Of a stretch of 64,000 nucleotides of DNA, positions 28,542 through 37,459 are shown in pieces. Position 1 is the stretch's first letter, and every line of letters begins with the position of its first letter. The stretch is from Reyranella sp. GTDB taxonomy: Bacteria > Pseudomonadota > Alphaproteobacteria > Reyranellales > Reyranellaceae. A program made the position numbers and the translations under genes. The notes below the pieces were generated by a model. The model was not told where the DNA came from and ran no database searches. It saw only the letters and a program-made list of their open reading frames with translations. The stretch covers positions 1 to 64,000 of the forward strand of contig JAIEOV010000089.1 in assembly GCA_019750135.1 (NCBI GenBank), in the 5' to 3' direction.

Positions 28542-28673
28542 GTCCCTATTCCATTGATGGACTTTCAACGGCCGTGCTGCACCGCGGTTGCACTCTTGTT
28601 CTGAAATTGCGTTTCTCTCTGTGGCTACAGGGGTTTGCGCAGCGCGCATGACGGCCTCTAGGCTCGCCGCACC

Positions 28674-29726
28674 ATGCCGACCTATGCCAACACCGTCCCC
28701 GTCATGGAGCGCCATCGCTTCGATGGCGCTTCGCTCGATCGCTACCTGCAGCAGCATCTCGAGGGCTATCGCGGTGGGCTGGAGGTCCGGCAGTTCGACT
28801 CCGGCCATTCCAATCCGACCTTCTTCATTGCGGCGGACATGTCGGGCGGCAAGCGGCGCGACTTCGTGCTGCGCAAGAAGCCGCCCGGCAAGCTGGTGGC
28901 GTCGGCCCACCAGGTGGATCGCGAGTTTCGTGTGATCTCGGCCCTCGCCCGGACAGACGTTCCGGTGGCGCCCGCCCGCCTGCTGTGCACCGACGATTCG
29001 GTGATCGGCCAGACGTTCTACCTGATGGAGGCCGTGCCGGGCCGCATCCTGATCGACGCCTCGATGCCCGACCAGAGCCGCGAGGAGCGCACGGCCATCT
29101 TCGATTCCATGAACGACATGCTCGCCCGCCTGCACAAGGTCGACCCGGCAAAGGTCGGGTTGGGCGACTACGGGCGCCATGGCCAGTACATCGCCCGCCA
29201 GGTGGCGCGCTGGAGCAAGCAGTACGCCGAGCTCAAGACCGAGGACATCCCGGCGATGGACAAGCTTTCGGCCTGGCTGCCCGAGAACATCCCGGCAGAG
29301 GATCCGACCACCATCGTCCATGGCGACTACCGGCTGGGCAACCTCATCGTCCATCCGACCGAGCCGCGGGTCGTGGCGGTGCTCGACTGGGAGCTCTCGA
29401 CACTCGGCCATCCGCTGTGTGACGTCGCCTACAACTGCCTGGGCTATCACCTGCCCGATCCGCCGCACGGCTTTGCCAAGGTCGACTTCGACCGCCTCGG
29501 CCTGCCGACCGAACAGGACTACGTCGCCGCCTACTGCCGGCGCACCGGACGGCAATCCATCCCGCACTGGAACTATTACCTCGCCTTCTCGCTTTATCGC
29601 TTGGCTGCCATCGCCCAGGGCGTCTATCGCCGCGGCCTGCAAGGCAATTCGTCGAATCCCGAATCGATCAAGATGAGCCGGTCCGCGCGCGAGCGCGCCG
29701 AGCTTGCGTGGAGTCTCGTGTCCTAG
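28674..29726 (+). CDS. Aminoglycoside phosphotransferase-like family (ACAD10-type) protein
   Basis: [40 protein letters not shown]. Confidence 0.92.
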   Translation: MPTYANTVPVMERHRFDGASLDRYLQQHLEGYRGGLEVRQFDSGHSNPTFFIAADMSGGKRRDFVLRKKPPGKLVASAHQVDREFRVISALARTDVPVAPARLLCTDDSVIGQTFYLMEAVPGRILIDASMPDQSREERTAIFDSMNDMLARLHKVDPAKVGLGDYGRHGQYIARQVARWSKQYAELKTEDIPAMDKLSAWLPENIPAEDPTTIVHGDYRLGNLIVHPTEPRVVAVLDWELSTLGHPLCDVAYNCLGYHLPDPPHGFAKVDFDRLGLPTEQDYVAAYCRRTGRQSIPHWNYYLAFSLYRLAAIAQGVYRRGLQGNSSNPESIKMSRSARERAELAWSLVS

Positions 29727-29735
29727 GAGGAAGCC

Positions 29736-30722
29736 ATGAAGAAAGTCACCCGCCGCTCGACGCTCGCCCTTGTCGGCGCCGCGGCACTGGCGCCGCCGGC
29801 CACGCTGCGGGCGCAGCAGACGGGGCTGCCCGACAAGCCGCTCAAGATCCTGGTCGGCTTTCCCGCCGGCGGCGGCACCGATGTCATGGCGCGCTTCCTG
29901 GCCGAGCCGCTGAAGCAGCGCACCGGCCGCAATGTCCTGATCGACAACAAGGCGGGCGCCTCGGGCACCATTGCCGTCGAGGCCCTGAAGAACGCGGCGC
30001 CGGACGGCACCACGATCGCCTATGTGCCGTCGGCCACCATCGTCCAGAAGCTCACCATGGAATCGGTGCCGTTCGATCCCCTGACCGACATCCAGCCGGT
30101 CACGCTGGCCGGCACCGTGCAGACGGCCTTCTGCGTGTCGCCGACCATCGGCGTCAACACACTGCCCGAATACATCGAATGGTTGAAGAAGAACCCGACC
30201 CGGCAGAGCTTCGGCACCACGGCGATGGGCTCGTTCACGCATTTCTTCGGCGTCATGGCCGGGCGCGAGATCGGCATCCCGCTCGAGCCGGTGCCCTATC
30301 GCGGCGCCGCGCCGCTGGTCGCCGACCTGCAGGGTGGCCATATCGCCGCCGGCTGCGGCGGCATCACCGACTTCCTGGAGCATCATCGCGCCGGGAAGGT
30401 GAAGGTCATCTTCACCTCGGGCACCAAGCCCACCACCTCGGCGCCGGAGATCCCGACCGCCACCCAGCTCGGCTATCCCAAGCTGCAGATCCTGGGCTGG
30501 TACGTCTTCTTCGCTCCCGCCAAGACGCCGGCGCCGCTGGTCGATGCCTGGGGCAAGGAACTCAAGGGCGTGCTGGCCCTGCCCGACGTCCAGAAGAAGC
30601 TCACGGAGCTTGGCCTCGACGTCGAGACCTCCACTCCCGCCGAGTTCACCCAGCGCATGACGGCCGACCTCGCCCGCTGGAAGACGATCATCGATTCGAT
30701 CGGGTATAAGCCGACGCAGTAA
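29736..30722 (+). CDS. Bug-family substrate-binding protein
   Basis: KILVGFPAGGGTDVMARFLAEPLKQRTGRNVLIDNKAGASGTIAVEAL. Confidence 0.92.
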   Translation: MKKVTRRSTLALVGAAALAPPATLRAQQTGLPDKPLKILVGFPAGGGTDVMARFLAEPLKQRTGRNVLIDNKAGASGTIAVEALKNAAPDGTTIAYVPSATIVQKLTMESVPFDPLTDIQPVTLAGTVQTAFCVSPTIGVNTLPEYIEWLKKNPTRQSFGTTAMGSFTHFFGVMAGREIGIPLEPVPYRGAAPLVADLQGGHIAAGCGGITDFLEHHRAGKVKVIFTSGTKPTTSAPEIPTATQLGYPKLQILGWYVFFAPAKTPAPLVDAWGKELKGVLALPDVQKKLTELGLDVETSTPAEFTQRMTADLARWKTIIDSIGYKPTQ

Positions 30723-30739
30723 CCCGTAAGGAACCGCCC

Positions 30740-31489
30740 ATGCCGATCCTCAAACGCGCCGATGCCGAAATCCATTACGAGATCCACGGCGCGGGCTTTC
30801 CCGTCCTGCTCTATGCGCCGGGCGGATTGAAGTCGGAGATGAGCATGTGGGGCGGCTCGTCACCCGCTTATCCCAACGGTTTCCCGTGGATGGACCCGCG
30901 CACGGCCCTCAGCGACAAGTACACCGTGATCGCCATGGACCAGCGCAACGCCGGTCGCTCGGTGGCCGACGTCAAGCCCGACCACGGCTGGCATACCTTC
31001 GCCGCCGACCATCTCGCGCTGATGGACCATCTCGGCTTCAAGAAGTTCCACGTCATGGGCGGCTGCATCGGCGGCAGCTATTGCTTCGAGGCGATCGAGC
31101 AGGCGCCCGATCGCGTCGCCGCCGCCGTGCTGCAGAACCCGATCGGCCTGTGGGAGAACCGCGACAGTTGGGACGCCGCGGTCAAGGGCTATGGCGAAAC
31201 GGTGCGCACGCGCGATCCGTCGATCAGCCAGGAGACCATCGATTCCTTCGGCAGGAACATGTTCGGCGGCGACTTCGTGTTCTCGGTCACCCGCGAATTC
31301 GTGAAGGGCTGTCGCACACCGCTCTATCTCCAGCCCGGGACCGACAAGCCGCATCCGGCCCACACAAGCGCCGAGATCGCCGAGCTTGCCCCCAACATCG
31401 AGGTCCAGAAGGATTGGCGCGGGCCGGCGTTCCTGCAAGAATCGATCCGTCGCGTGCATGACTTTCTGGCAAGGAATACACCCAAGTGA
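30740..31489 (+). CDS. Alpha/beta hydrolase
   Basis: YTVIAMDQRNAGRS, FHVMGGCIGGSYCFE nucleophile-elbow-like region (Cys in place of Ser). Confidence 0.88.
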   Translation: MPILKRADAEIHYEIHGAGFPVLLYAPGGLKSEMSMWGGSSPAYPNGFPWMDPRTALSDKYTVIAMDQRNAGRSVADVKPDHGWHTFAADHLALMDHLGFKKFHVMGGCIGGSYCFEAIEQAPDRVAAAVLQNPIGLWENRDSWDAAVKGYGETVRTRDPSISQETIDSFGRNMFGGDFVFSVTREFVKGCRTPLYLQPGTDKPHPAHTSAEIAELAPNIEVQKDWRGPAFLQESIRRVHDFLARNTPK

Positions 31490-31851
31490 TGATACGTCGT
31501 CTTGCTCTCGCAGCGCTGCTTTCCGCTGCCGTCGTCATTCCATCCTCGGCGCAGGAGCAGACCTGGGTCGCCGTCGCCAGCGATGGTGCCGGCCTGTGGG
31601 GCATCGCCGTCGGCATGGCCACGCGCGAGGCCGCAGAACAGACGGCGCTCGGCGAATGCAGCATCTACTGCCGGGTGAAGTTCACGGCGCAGGCGCGCTG
31701 CGTGGCCTATGCCTTCAGCGAGACCGGCCGCGCTGAGGGTTTTAGCGCCGGTCCCACCCGTGCATCAGTCGAACAGCCGGCCTGGGCGGAGTGCAACGCC
31801 AACGTCCCGGCCGATTCCTGCAAGATCAAGACGGCGCGCTGCTTCGAATAA
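31486..31851 (+). CDS. Secreted DUF4189-like protein
   Basis: Signal peptide; WVAVASDGAGLWGIAVGMATREAAEQTALGECS. Confidence 0.75.
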   Translation: MMIRRLALAALLSAAVVIPSSAQEQTWVAVASDGAGLWGIAVGMATREAAEQTALGECSIYCRVKFTAQARCVAYAFSETGRAEGFSAGPTRASVEQPAWAECNANVPADSCKIKTARCFE

Positions 31852-31867
31852 TCTTCCGGTCCGCAAG

Positions 31868-32254
31868 TTACCGCTTCATCTCGATCTTGAAGACCTCGTC
31901 GAGCCACTTGCGGGCTTCGTGGAGGCTGGTGAACACCCGCACGGGTCGCTCGCCCTCTTCGGGGAGTGCCATGAGTTCGCGCACAGTGTCGCCACGCTTG
32001 CTGTCGACGACGAAAGCCAGGGGCCCGCGTTGAGCCGCCTGTGGCGAATTTCGCGCCATCACCAGAAGCTGCTTGAGACGCTCCATATCGGCGTCGGTAT
32101 TGGCCGCCGCGACGTCGAGGATCTTCCGGTAGTGCAGCGCACCCTGCTCGACGGCCTCCCGGACGGCGTTCATGAACTCCTCGGCGGAGATGGTTCCATG
32201 ACCGACGGCGACGACCAGACGGTCGTGATGGGAAATGCGAACGTGAATCGGCAT
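31868..32254 (-). CDS. STAS/SpoIIAA-like protein
   Basis: MPIHVRISHHDRLVVAVGHGTISAEEFMNAVREAVE...VFTSLHEARKWLDE. Confidence 0.65.
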   Translation of the reverse strand: MPIHVRISHHDRLVVAVGHGTISAEEFMNAVREAVEQGALHYRKILDVAAANTDADMERLKQLLVMARNSPQAAQRGPLAFVVDSKRGDTVRELMALPEEGERPVRVFTSLHEARKWLDEVFKIEMKR

Positions 32255-32318
32255 GGCGTGGCGCCGACTTAATAGGACGGCGCCGCGGTAAGATACAAGC
32301 AGTCCAAGTGCGGTTAGA

Positions 32319-32681
32319 TCAGCGCTCGTAGCCAGGCTTGCCCATCTTTGCTGCAGCGCCGGCTTGTTCTTCGGGCGCCGGGCTGGGCAACGGCTCCTTT
32401 GACTGCAGATTGTTGCGCACCTGGAGAACGCCCGGGATGGCGCAGGCATGCGCCTCGGCGCGTTGCATCTCGGCGCAATGGCGGACAGTGCCGCCCAGCG
32501 TCACCTCGCCGTTCCTGATCTCGACCTCGATCTCGTGTGAATCGAGGCCGACATCGTCGGCAAGGCAATTGCGCAGCTCGCGGGCGATGTCGGCGTCCGC
32601 ATGACGGTAACCCGCGGGCTCGCGCACCTCGGGCACATGATCCTCAGGCTCGATGCCGCTCATCTTGCGCTCTCGTGCCAT
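32319..32681 (-). CDS. BON domain protein
   Basis: DIARELRNCLADDVGLDSHEIEVEIRNGEVTLGGTVRHCAEMQRAEAHACAIPGVLQVRNNL. Confidence 0.88.
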   Translation of the reverse strand: MARERKMSGIEPEDHVPEVREPAGYRHADADIARELRNCLADDVGLDSHEIEVEIRNGEVTLGGTVRHCAEMQRAEAHACAIPGVLQVRNNLQSKEPLPSPAPEEQAGAAAKMGKPGYER

Positions 32682-32763
32682 GCCGCCCCTCCTCCAGGGA
32701 GGAACTCGTTTCGAGGCAATGGGTTGCCGGGGAACCCAGGCGGGACACTTGCCAAATAGATGA

Positions 32764-32775
32764 TTAGCGTCCTAA
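32764..32775. promoter_or_regulatory. Short dyad TTAG-CGTC-CTAA upstream of the marR-type gene, possible operator
   Basis: Direct reading, about 10 bp before the ATG at 32785. Confidence 0.35.
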
Positions 32776-32784
32776 CTTTCTGAG

Positions 32785-33243
32785 ATGCCGACCAAGCACA
32801 TCGATTTCGGTTTCCGCGTCGCCCGCATTTCCCGGCGCCTGCGCCAGGCTGTCGATGCCGAGTTGCGCGCCTATGGGCTGACCGACGCGACGTGGCGGCC
32901 GCTCGCCTATGTCGGAAAGCTGGGCGGCGGCGTGCGCCAGAAGGAGCTGGCCATGGCGCTGTCGATCGAAGGGCCGACCCTGGTCCGCCTGCTCGACAAC
33001 CTCGAGCGCCGCGGCCTGATCGAGCGGCGCGAGGACGAGACCGACCGGCGGGCCCGCGGCATCTACCTGACGCGCGCCGGCCGCGACCTCGCCGTGCGCG
33101 TGGCCAAGGTCGGCGCCGAGGTCCAGGCGCGCGCGCTTGCCAAGGTCTCACCGGCCGACCTCGACATCTGCCAGGCCGTCTTCGACAAGATCGATCGTGA
33201 ACTGGACACGCGGCTGGAAATCGCAGCACCAGCCGCCGAATAG
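32785..33243 (+). CDS. MarR family transcriptional regulator
   Basis: KLGGGVRQKELAMALSIEGPTLVRLLDNLERRGLIERREDETDRRARGIYLT. Confidence 0.92.
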   Translation: MPTKHIDFGFRVARISRRLRQAVDAELRAYGLTDATWRPLAYVGKLGGGVRQKELAMALSIEGPTLVRLLDNLERRGLIERREDETDRRARGIYLTRAGRDLAVRVAKVGAEVQARALAKVSPADLDICQAVFDKIDRELDTRLEIAAPAAE

Positions 33244-33271
33244 GCGAAGAAGAACGATTGAGGAGGAAGCG

Positions 33272-34471
33272 ATGGCTCAAGTCGTAGTGAACGAACCGAA
33301 CCGTTGGCGCCTCGAGACACCGGGCGCTTCCAGTTGGCCGCGCAGCGCGCGACCGGACGCGGCGAAGAAATACTTCATGGTGTCGGCCGACGGCCACGCC
33401 AACGAACCCGCCAACCTGTGGGTCGAGCGCATCGACGCCAAGTACCGCGATCGCCTGCCGCGCGTGATCACCGACAAGGACGGCGTGCAGTGGCGCGTCA
33501 GCGAAGGCCATCGCCCCGACCGGCTGAGGCTCTCGACCCTCGAAGGCGAGGACCAGCTGCGCAGCAAGGCCGGCGCCGAGCCGGCAGGCCGGCTCGCCGA
33601 TCACGATCTAGACGGCATCGACGTCGAGCTGATCTTCCCCAACAAGGGCCTGGCGATGTGGGCCACGCCCGATCCCGAGTTCGCCATGGCGCAGTGCCGG
33701 GTGTTCAACGACTGGGCGTGGGAGCAGTTCGCCGACCACCAGGACCGCATGATCCCGGCCGGCGCCATCGCCACCGCCGATCTCGAGGGCTCGATCGCCG
33801 AGGTGCAGCGGCTGGCCAAGCTCGGCTTCAAGTGCCTCACCCTCCCCTGCAAGCCGGTCTGGGGCGGCCATGACAGCGGCCACGTGAACTACAACCTCCC
33901 GCATTTCGATCCGCTGTGGGCGGCGATCTCCGACGCCAACCTGCCGATCACGTTCCATGTCTCGACCGGGCGCGATCCGCGCGCGGCGCGCGGCAATGGC
34001 GGCGCGGTGGTGAACTACGTCTCGCATTCGCTGTCGCCGACCATCGAGCCGGTGGCCAACCTCTGCGCCTCGGGGGTGCTGGAGCGCTTCCCCAAGATGC
34101 GCTTCGCCACCATCGAGGCCGGCATCGGCTGGGTGCCGTGGCTGCTCGACGCCATGGACGAGGCCTACAAGAAGCATCACTTCTGGGTGCGCCCCAAGCT
34201 CAAGAACCTTCCCAGCGACTACTATCGCGCGCACGGCTTCTCGTCGTTCCAGGAGGACAAGGCCGGGCTCGATCTCGCCGAGGGCCACAAGCTCGACGGC
34301 AACTTCATGTGGGCCAACGACTATCCGCACCATGAAGGCACTTGGCCGCATTCGGCGGAGGCGATCGAGCGCACCATGGGCCAGCTCTCCGACGGGGCGC
34401 GGGCGAACATCCTGGGACTGAACTGCGCCCGTTTCCTCGGCATCGACGTGCCGAAGCGCTACCGGCACTGA
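33272..34471 (+). CDS. Amidohydrolase family protein
   Basis: YFMVSADGHANEPANLWVERI ... NDYPHHEGTWPHS. Confidence 0.9.
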   Translation: MAQVVVNEPNRWRLETPGASSWPRSARPDAAKKYFMVSADGHANEPANLWVERIDAKYRDRLPRVITDKDGVQWRVSEGHRPDRLRLSTLEGEDQLRSKAGAEPAGRLADHDLDGIDVELIFPNKGLAMWATPDPEFAMAQCRVFNDWAWEQFADHQDRMIPAGAIATADLEGSIAEVQRLAKLGFKCLTLPCKPVWGGHDSGHVNYNLPHFDPLWAAISDANLPITFHVSTGRDPRAARGNGGAVVNYVSHSLSPTIEPVANLCASGVLERFPKMRFATIEAGIGWVPWLLDAMDEAYKKHHFWVRPKLKNLPSDYYRAHGFSSFQEDKAGLDLAEGHKLDGNFMWANDYPHHEGTWPHSAEAIERTMGQLSDGARANILGLNCARFLGIDVPKRYRH

Positions 34472-34485
34472 AAGGCTGACGTCCC

Positions 34486-35667
34486 GTGAGCAAACGCACC
34501 CTGCGCGGCAAGGTGGCGATCGCCGGCGTCGGCGAGACCACCTACTACAGGCACGGCAAGGCGCCGGTCTCCGAGTTCAAGCTCGCCTTGCAGGCGATCC
34601 TCGCCGCCTGCGAAGACGCCGGCATCGACCCGCGCCGCATCGACGGCTTCGCGTCCTACTCCAACGACCGCAACGATCCATCGCGGCTCGCCGCGGCGCT
34701 CGGCCTGCCGGCCCTTCGTTTCTCCAACATGAACTGGGGCGGCGGAGGCGGCGGCGGATCGGCCGCCATGGGGAATGCCGCGGCGGCTGTCGCCTGCGGC
34801 ATGGCCAATTGCGTCGTGGTGTTCCGTGCCCTGGCGCAGGGCCAGTTCCAGCGCTTTGGCGCCGCGCCGCCGGGTGGCGTTGTCTCGGGAGAAGCCGCCC
34901 TCAACGCGCCCTATGGCGTGATGTCGCCGGCCCAGCGCTATGCCATGCGGGCGATGCGCTTCCTGCACGAGAACAAGATCGAGCCCTCGGCGCAGCGCGC
35001 CATCGCGCTCGCCTCTTACCACCATGCCCAGAGCAATCCGCGTGCGGTGATGCACGGCCGGCCGCTCACCGAAGAGGCCTACGACCAATCGCGTTGGATC
35101 GTCGAGCCTTGGCGCTTGTTCGACTGTTGCCAGGAGAACGACGGTGCGGCCGCGCTGATCATCGTGCCGGCCGAGGAAGCGCGCGACTTCAAGCACAAGC
35201 CTGCCTACGTCCTGGGCTCGGCGCAGGGCTCGGAGTACCGCAACGGCGCGCGCAGCCACAATGCGCCGCTCTATGCCACCTCGAGCTTCACGACGGTGGC
35301 GCCGCAGCTCTACGACATGGCCGAGGTCAAGCCCAAGGATGTCGACGTGGTGCAGTCTTACGAGAACTTCACCGGCGGCGTGCTGATGAGCCTGGTCGAG
35401 CACGGCTTCTTCAAGGCCGAGGAGGCGAACGACTTCCTCACGCCCGCGAACCTGATGGCGCCGACCGGCAAGCTGCCGCTCAACACCTCGGGCGGCAATC
35501 TCGCCGAATGCTACATGCACGGGCTGGAGCTGCAGATCGAGGCGGTGCGCCAGATCCGCGGTGCCTCGACGGCGCAGGTGCCCAAGGTCGACGTCTCGAT
35601 GGTGATCTCCGGCCCCATGGTGACGCCGGTCTCCAGCATGATCTTCGGCACGGAGGCCACGCTGTGA
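34486..35667 (+). CDS. Thiolase-like protein (acetyl-CoA acetyltransferase family)
   Basis: VAIAGVGETTYYRHGKAPVSEFKLALQAILAACEDAGIDPRRIDGFASY; paired with a DUF35-type gene. Confidence 0.88.
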   Translation: MSKRTLRGKVAIAGVGETTYYRHGKAPVSEFKLALQAILAACEDAGIDPRRIDGFASYSNDRNDPSRLAAALGLPALRFSNMNWGGGGGGGSAAMGNAAAAVACGMANCVVVFRALAQGQFQRFGAAPPGGVVSGEAALNAPYGVMSPAQRYAMRAMRFLHENKIEPSAQRAIALASYHHAQSNPRAVMHGRPLTEEAYDQSRWIVEPWRLFDCCQENDGAAALIIVPAEEARDFKHKPAYVLGSAQGSEYRNGARSHNAPLYATSSFTTVAPQLYDMAEVKPKDVDVVQSYENFTGGVLMSLVEHGFFKAEEANDFLTPANLMAPTGKLPLNTSGGNLAECYMHGLELQIEAVRQIRGASTAQVPKVDVSMVISGPMVTPVSSMIFGTEATL

Positions 35668-36101
35668 GCAGCTACCTGCCGACTGGCCTGCCGATTCCCG
35701 TGCCCGAGAATGACGGGCTCGACAAACCCTACTGGGACGCCACGCGCCGCGGCGAGCTTGTGGTCCAGCGCTGCAAGAAATGCGGCACCTTCCAGTGGGG
35801 ACCGGAATGGATCTGCCACAAGTGCCTGTCGTTCGATATCGACTGGCACAAGGTGTCGGGCAAGGGCCGCATCTACAGCTGGGAGCGGCCGTGGCACCCG
35901 GTCCATCCCGCGCTGAAGGAGCACGGCCCCTACATCGTCGTGCTGGTCGAGCTAACCGACGCCGGCAACGTCCGCATGCTGGGCAACCTCTTGGGCGATC
36001 CCAAGCAGGAGGTCCCGATCGGCGCCGAGGTCCAGGCCGTCTTCGAGCCCCACGACGACGCCAAGCCGCCCTTCACTTTGGTGCAGTGGAAGCTGGTGTA
36101 G
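35664..36101 (+). CDS. Zn-ribbon/OB-fold (DUF35) protein, GTG start
   Basis: LVVQRCKKCGTFQWGPEWICHKCLSFDIDWHKVSGKGRIYSW. Confidence 0.9.
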   Translation: MSSYLPTGLPIPVPENDGLDKPYWDATRRGELVVQRCKKCGTFQWGPEWICHKCLSFDIDWHKVSGKGRIYSWERPWHPVHPALKEHGPYIVVLVELTDAGNVRMLGNLLGDPKQEVPIGAEVQAVFEPHDDAKPPFTLVQWKLV

Positions 36102-36108
36102 CTTCGGC

Positions 36109-36130
36109 GCGCGGACCTCCAGGTCCGCGC
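36109..36130. terminator. Hairpin GCGCGGACCT-cc-AGGTCCGCGC after the thiolase/DUF35 pair
   Basis: 10-bp perfect stem just after the stop codon; no U-tract. Confidence 0.45.
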
Positions 36131-36138
36131 TCCAATGA

Positions 36139-36154
36139 GCAACTTTTCGGTTGC
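36139..36154. promoter_or_regulatory. Dyad GCAAC-N6-GTTGC, putative ArsR operator 1
   Basis: Same half-sites and N6 spacing as 36185-36200. Confidence 0.55.
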
Positions 36155-36179
36155 GTATCAGCCCGGCATCACCTACATC

Positions 36180-36205
36180 CATAGGCAACCAGGAGGTTGC
36201 CTATG
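36180..36205. promoter_or_regulatory. 11-bp perfect dyad CATAGGCAACC-agga-GGTTGCCTATG covering SD and start codon, putative ArsR operator 2 or RNA hairpin
   Basis: Direct reading; includes AGGAGG and the ATG at 36203. Confidence 0.7.
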
Positions 36206-36667
36206 ACCGACCGCATCGAAAAGACCGTGGATCTCAAGGCGCCCGTCTCGCGCGTCTGGAAGGCGCTGACCGACCACAACGAGTTCGGCACGTGGTTCCG
36301 CGTCAAGCTCGACGGGCCGTTCGCGCCGGGCGCGCGCTCGACCGGCCACATCACCTATCCCGGCTACGAACATCTCAAGTGGGAGGCCATCGTGCAGAAG
36401 ATCGAGCCCGAGCGCTTGTTCTCCTTCAGCTGGCACCCCTACGCTATCGAGCCCGGCACCGACTACAGCAAGGAGACCCCGACCCTGGTCGAGTTCACCC
36501 TCGAGAAGACTGCGACCGGCACGCGGCTGCGCGTGGTCGAATCCGGCTTCGACAAGCTGCCGGCCCATCGCCGCGACACCGCCTTCCAGCGGAACGGCGA
36601 GGGCTGGACGATTCAGATGCAGAACATCGCCCAGCACCTCGATACGCATCCGGGCCAGCATGCCTAG
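36203..36667 (+). CDS. SRPBCC (AHSA1-like) domain protein
   Basis: MTDRIEKTVDLKAPVSRVWKALTDHNEFGTWFRVKLDGPF. Confidence 0.92.
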   Translation: MTDRIEKTVDLKAPVSRVWKALTDHNEFGTWFRVKLDGPFAPGARSTGHITYPGYEHLKWEAIVQKIEPERLFSFSWHPYAIEPGTDYSKETPTLVEFTLEKTATGTRLRVVESGFDKLPAHRRDTAFQRNGEGWTIQMQNIAQHLDTHPGQHA

Positions 36668-36992
36668 CGCCGCCGCGGCGCTGCGCACGCGCGCTTCGGT
36701 CTTCGCCGCCTTGGGCGACGAGACCCGCCTTGGCCTGCTGGCCAAGCTCACCAACGGCGAGCCGCTGTCGATCGCGCGGCTCACCGAGGGCACCCGGCTG
36801 ACGCGGCAGGCGGTGACCAAGCACCTGCGCGTGCTCGAGGAGGTGGGCGTCGTCTTCTCGGTGAAGGCCGGCCGCGAGAGCCGCTTTGCCCTCGATCCCC
36901 GCCCGATCGTGAGCGCCCAGGAATACCTCGAGCACGTGTCGCGGCAATGGGATACCGCGCTGACCAGACTCAAGGCGCTGGTCGAGGACTAG
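36660..36992 (+). CDS. ArsR family transcriptional regulator
   Basis: FAALGDETRLGLLAKLTNGEPLSIARLTEGTRLTRQAVTKHLRVLEEVGVV. Confidence 0.93.
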   Translation: MPSAAAALRTRASVFAALGDETRLGLLAKLTNGEPLSIARLTEGTRLTRQAVTKHLRVLEEVGVVFSVKAGRESRFALDPRPIVSAQEYLEHVSRQWDTALTRLKALVED

Positions 36993-37399
36993 GCAGCCTC
37001 GGCGATGTCTAAAACCTCCATCGAACGGATCTCGTCAGGCTCGCCGGCATAGATCACCAGCGCCGTCGTCTCCTCGGCGATCATGGCGCTGTGCGGCTGG
37101 CCCTTGGGATTGAGGCCGTAGCCGCCCGATCCCTGCGCGCGCTCGCCGCTCTTGGTGCTGCGTCCGCCCTGCAGCGAGAAGATGTGCTCGTCGGACAAGG
37201 CAACCGCCACGATCTTGATCAGCTTGCCCGCCGGCGGCGTCATCTTCACCAGCCAGGCGATGCCGCCACCCTCCTCGCGCCGGTCGCTCAGCACCTTGAG
37301 CTGTACGATGTCCTTGCCGTCGTAGACCGCGGCGGGTCCATAGAAAGGAACGCCCGAGGTCCAATCCATGGTCGTGTAGTCGACACGCGTCGAAGCCAT
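36989..37399 (-). CDS. Cupin-like protein
   Basis: Small beta-rich protein GKLIKIVAVALSDEHIFSLQGG...NPKGQPHSAMIAEETTALVIYAG. Confidence 0.65.
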   Translation of the reverse strand: MASTRVDYTTMDWTSGVPFYGPAAVYDGKDIVQLKVLSDRREEGGGIAWLVKMTPPAGKLIKIVAVALSDEHIFSLQGGRSTKSGERAQGSGGYGLNPKGQPHSAMIAEETTALVIYAGEPDEIRSMEVLDIAEAA

Positions 37400-37459
37400 G
37401 ATGTCCTCCTGTCATGAGACATCGACGCTAACGCCCGACTACTGACACCGTTGTGTCAG

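Noticed and set aside
27318-30386. 1022-aa minus-strand ORF
   Set aside because: Only the C-terminal part (AI-2E transporter) is real. The N-terminal ~600 aa is antisense to the phosphotransferase and Bug genes and has low-complexity antisense composition.
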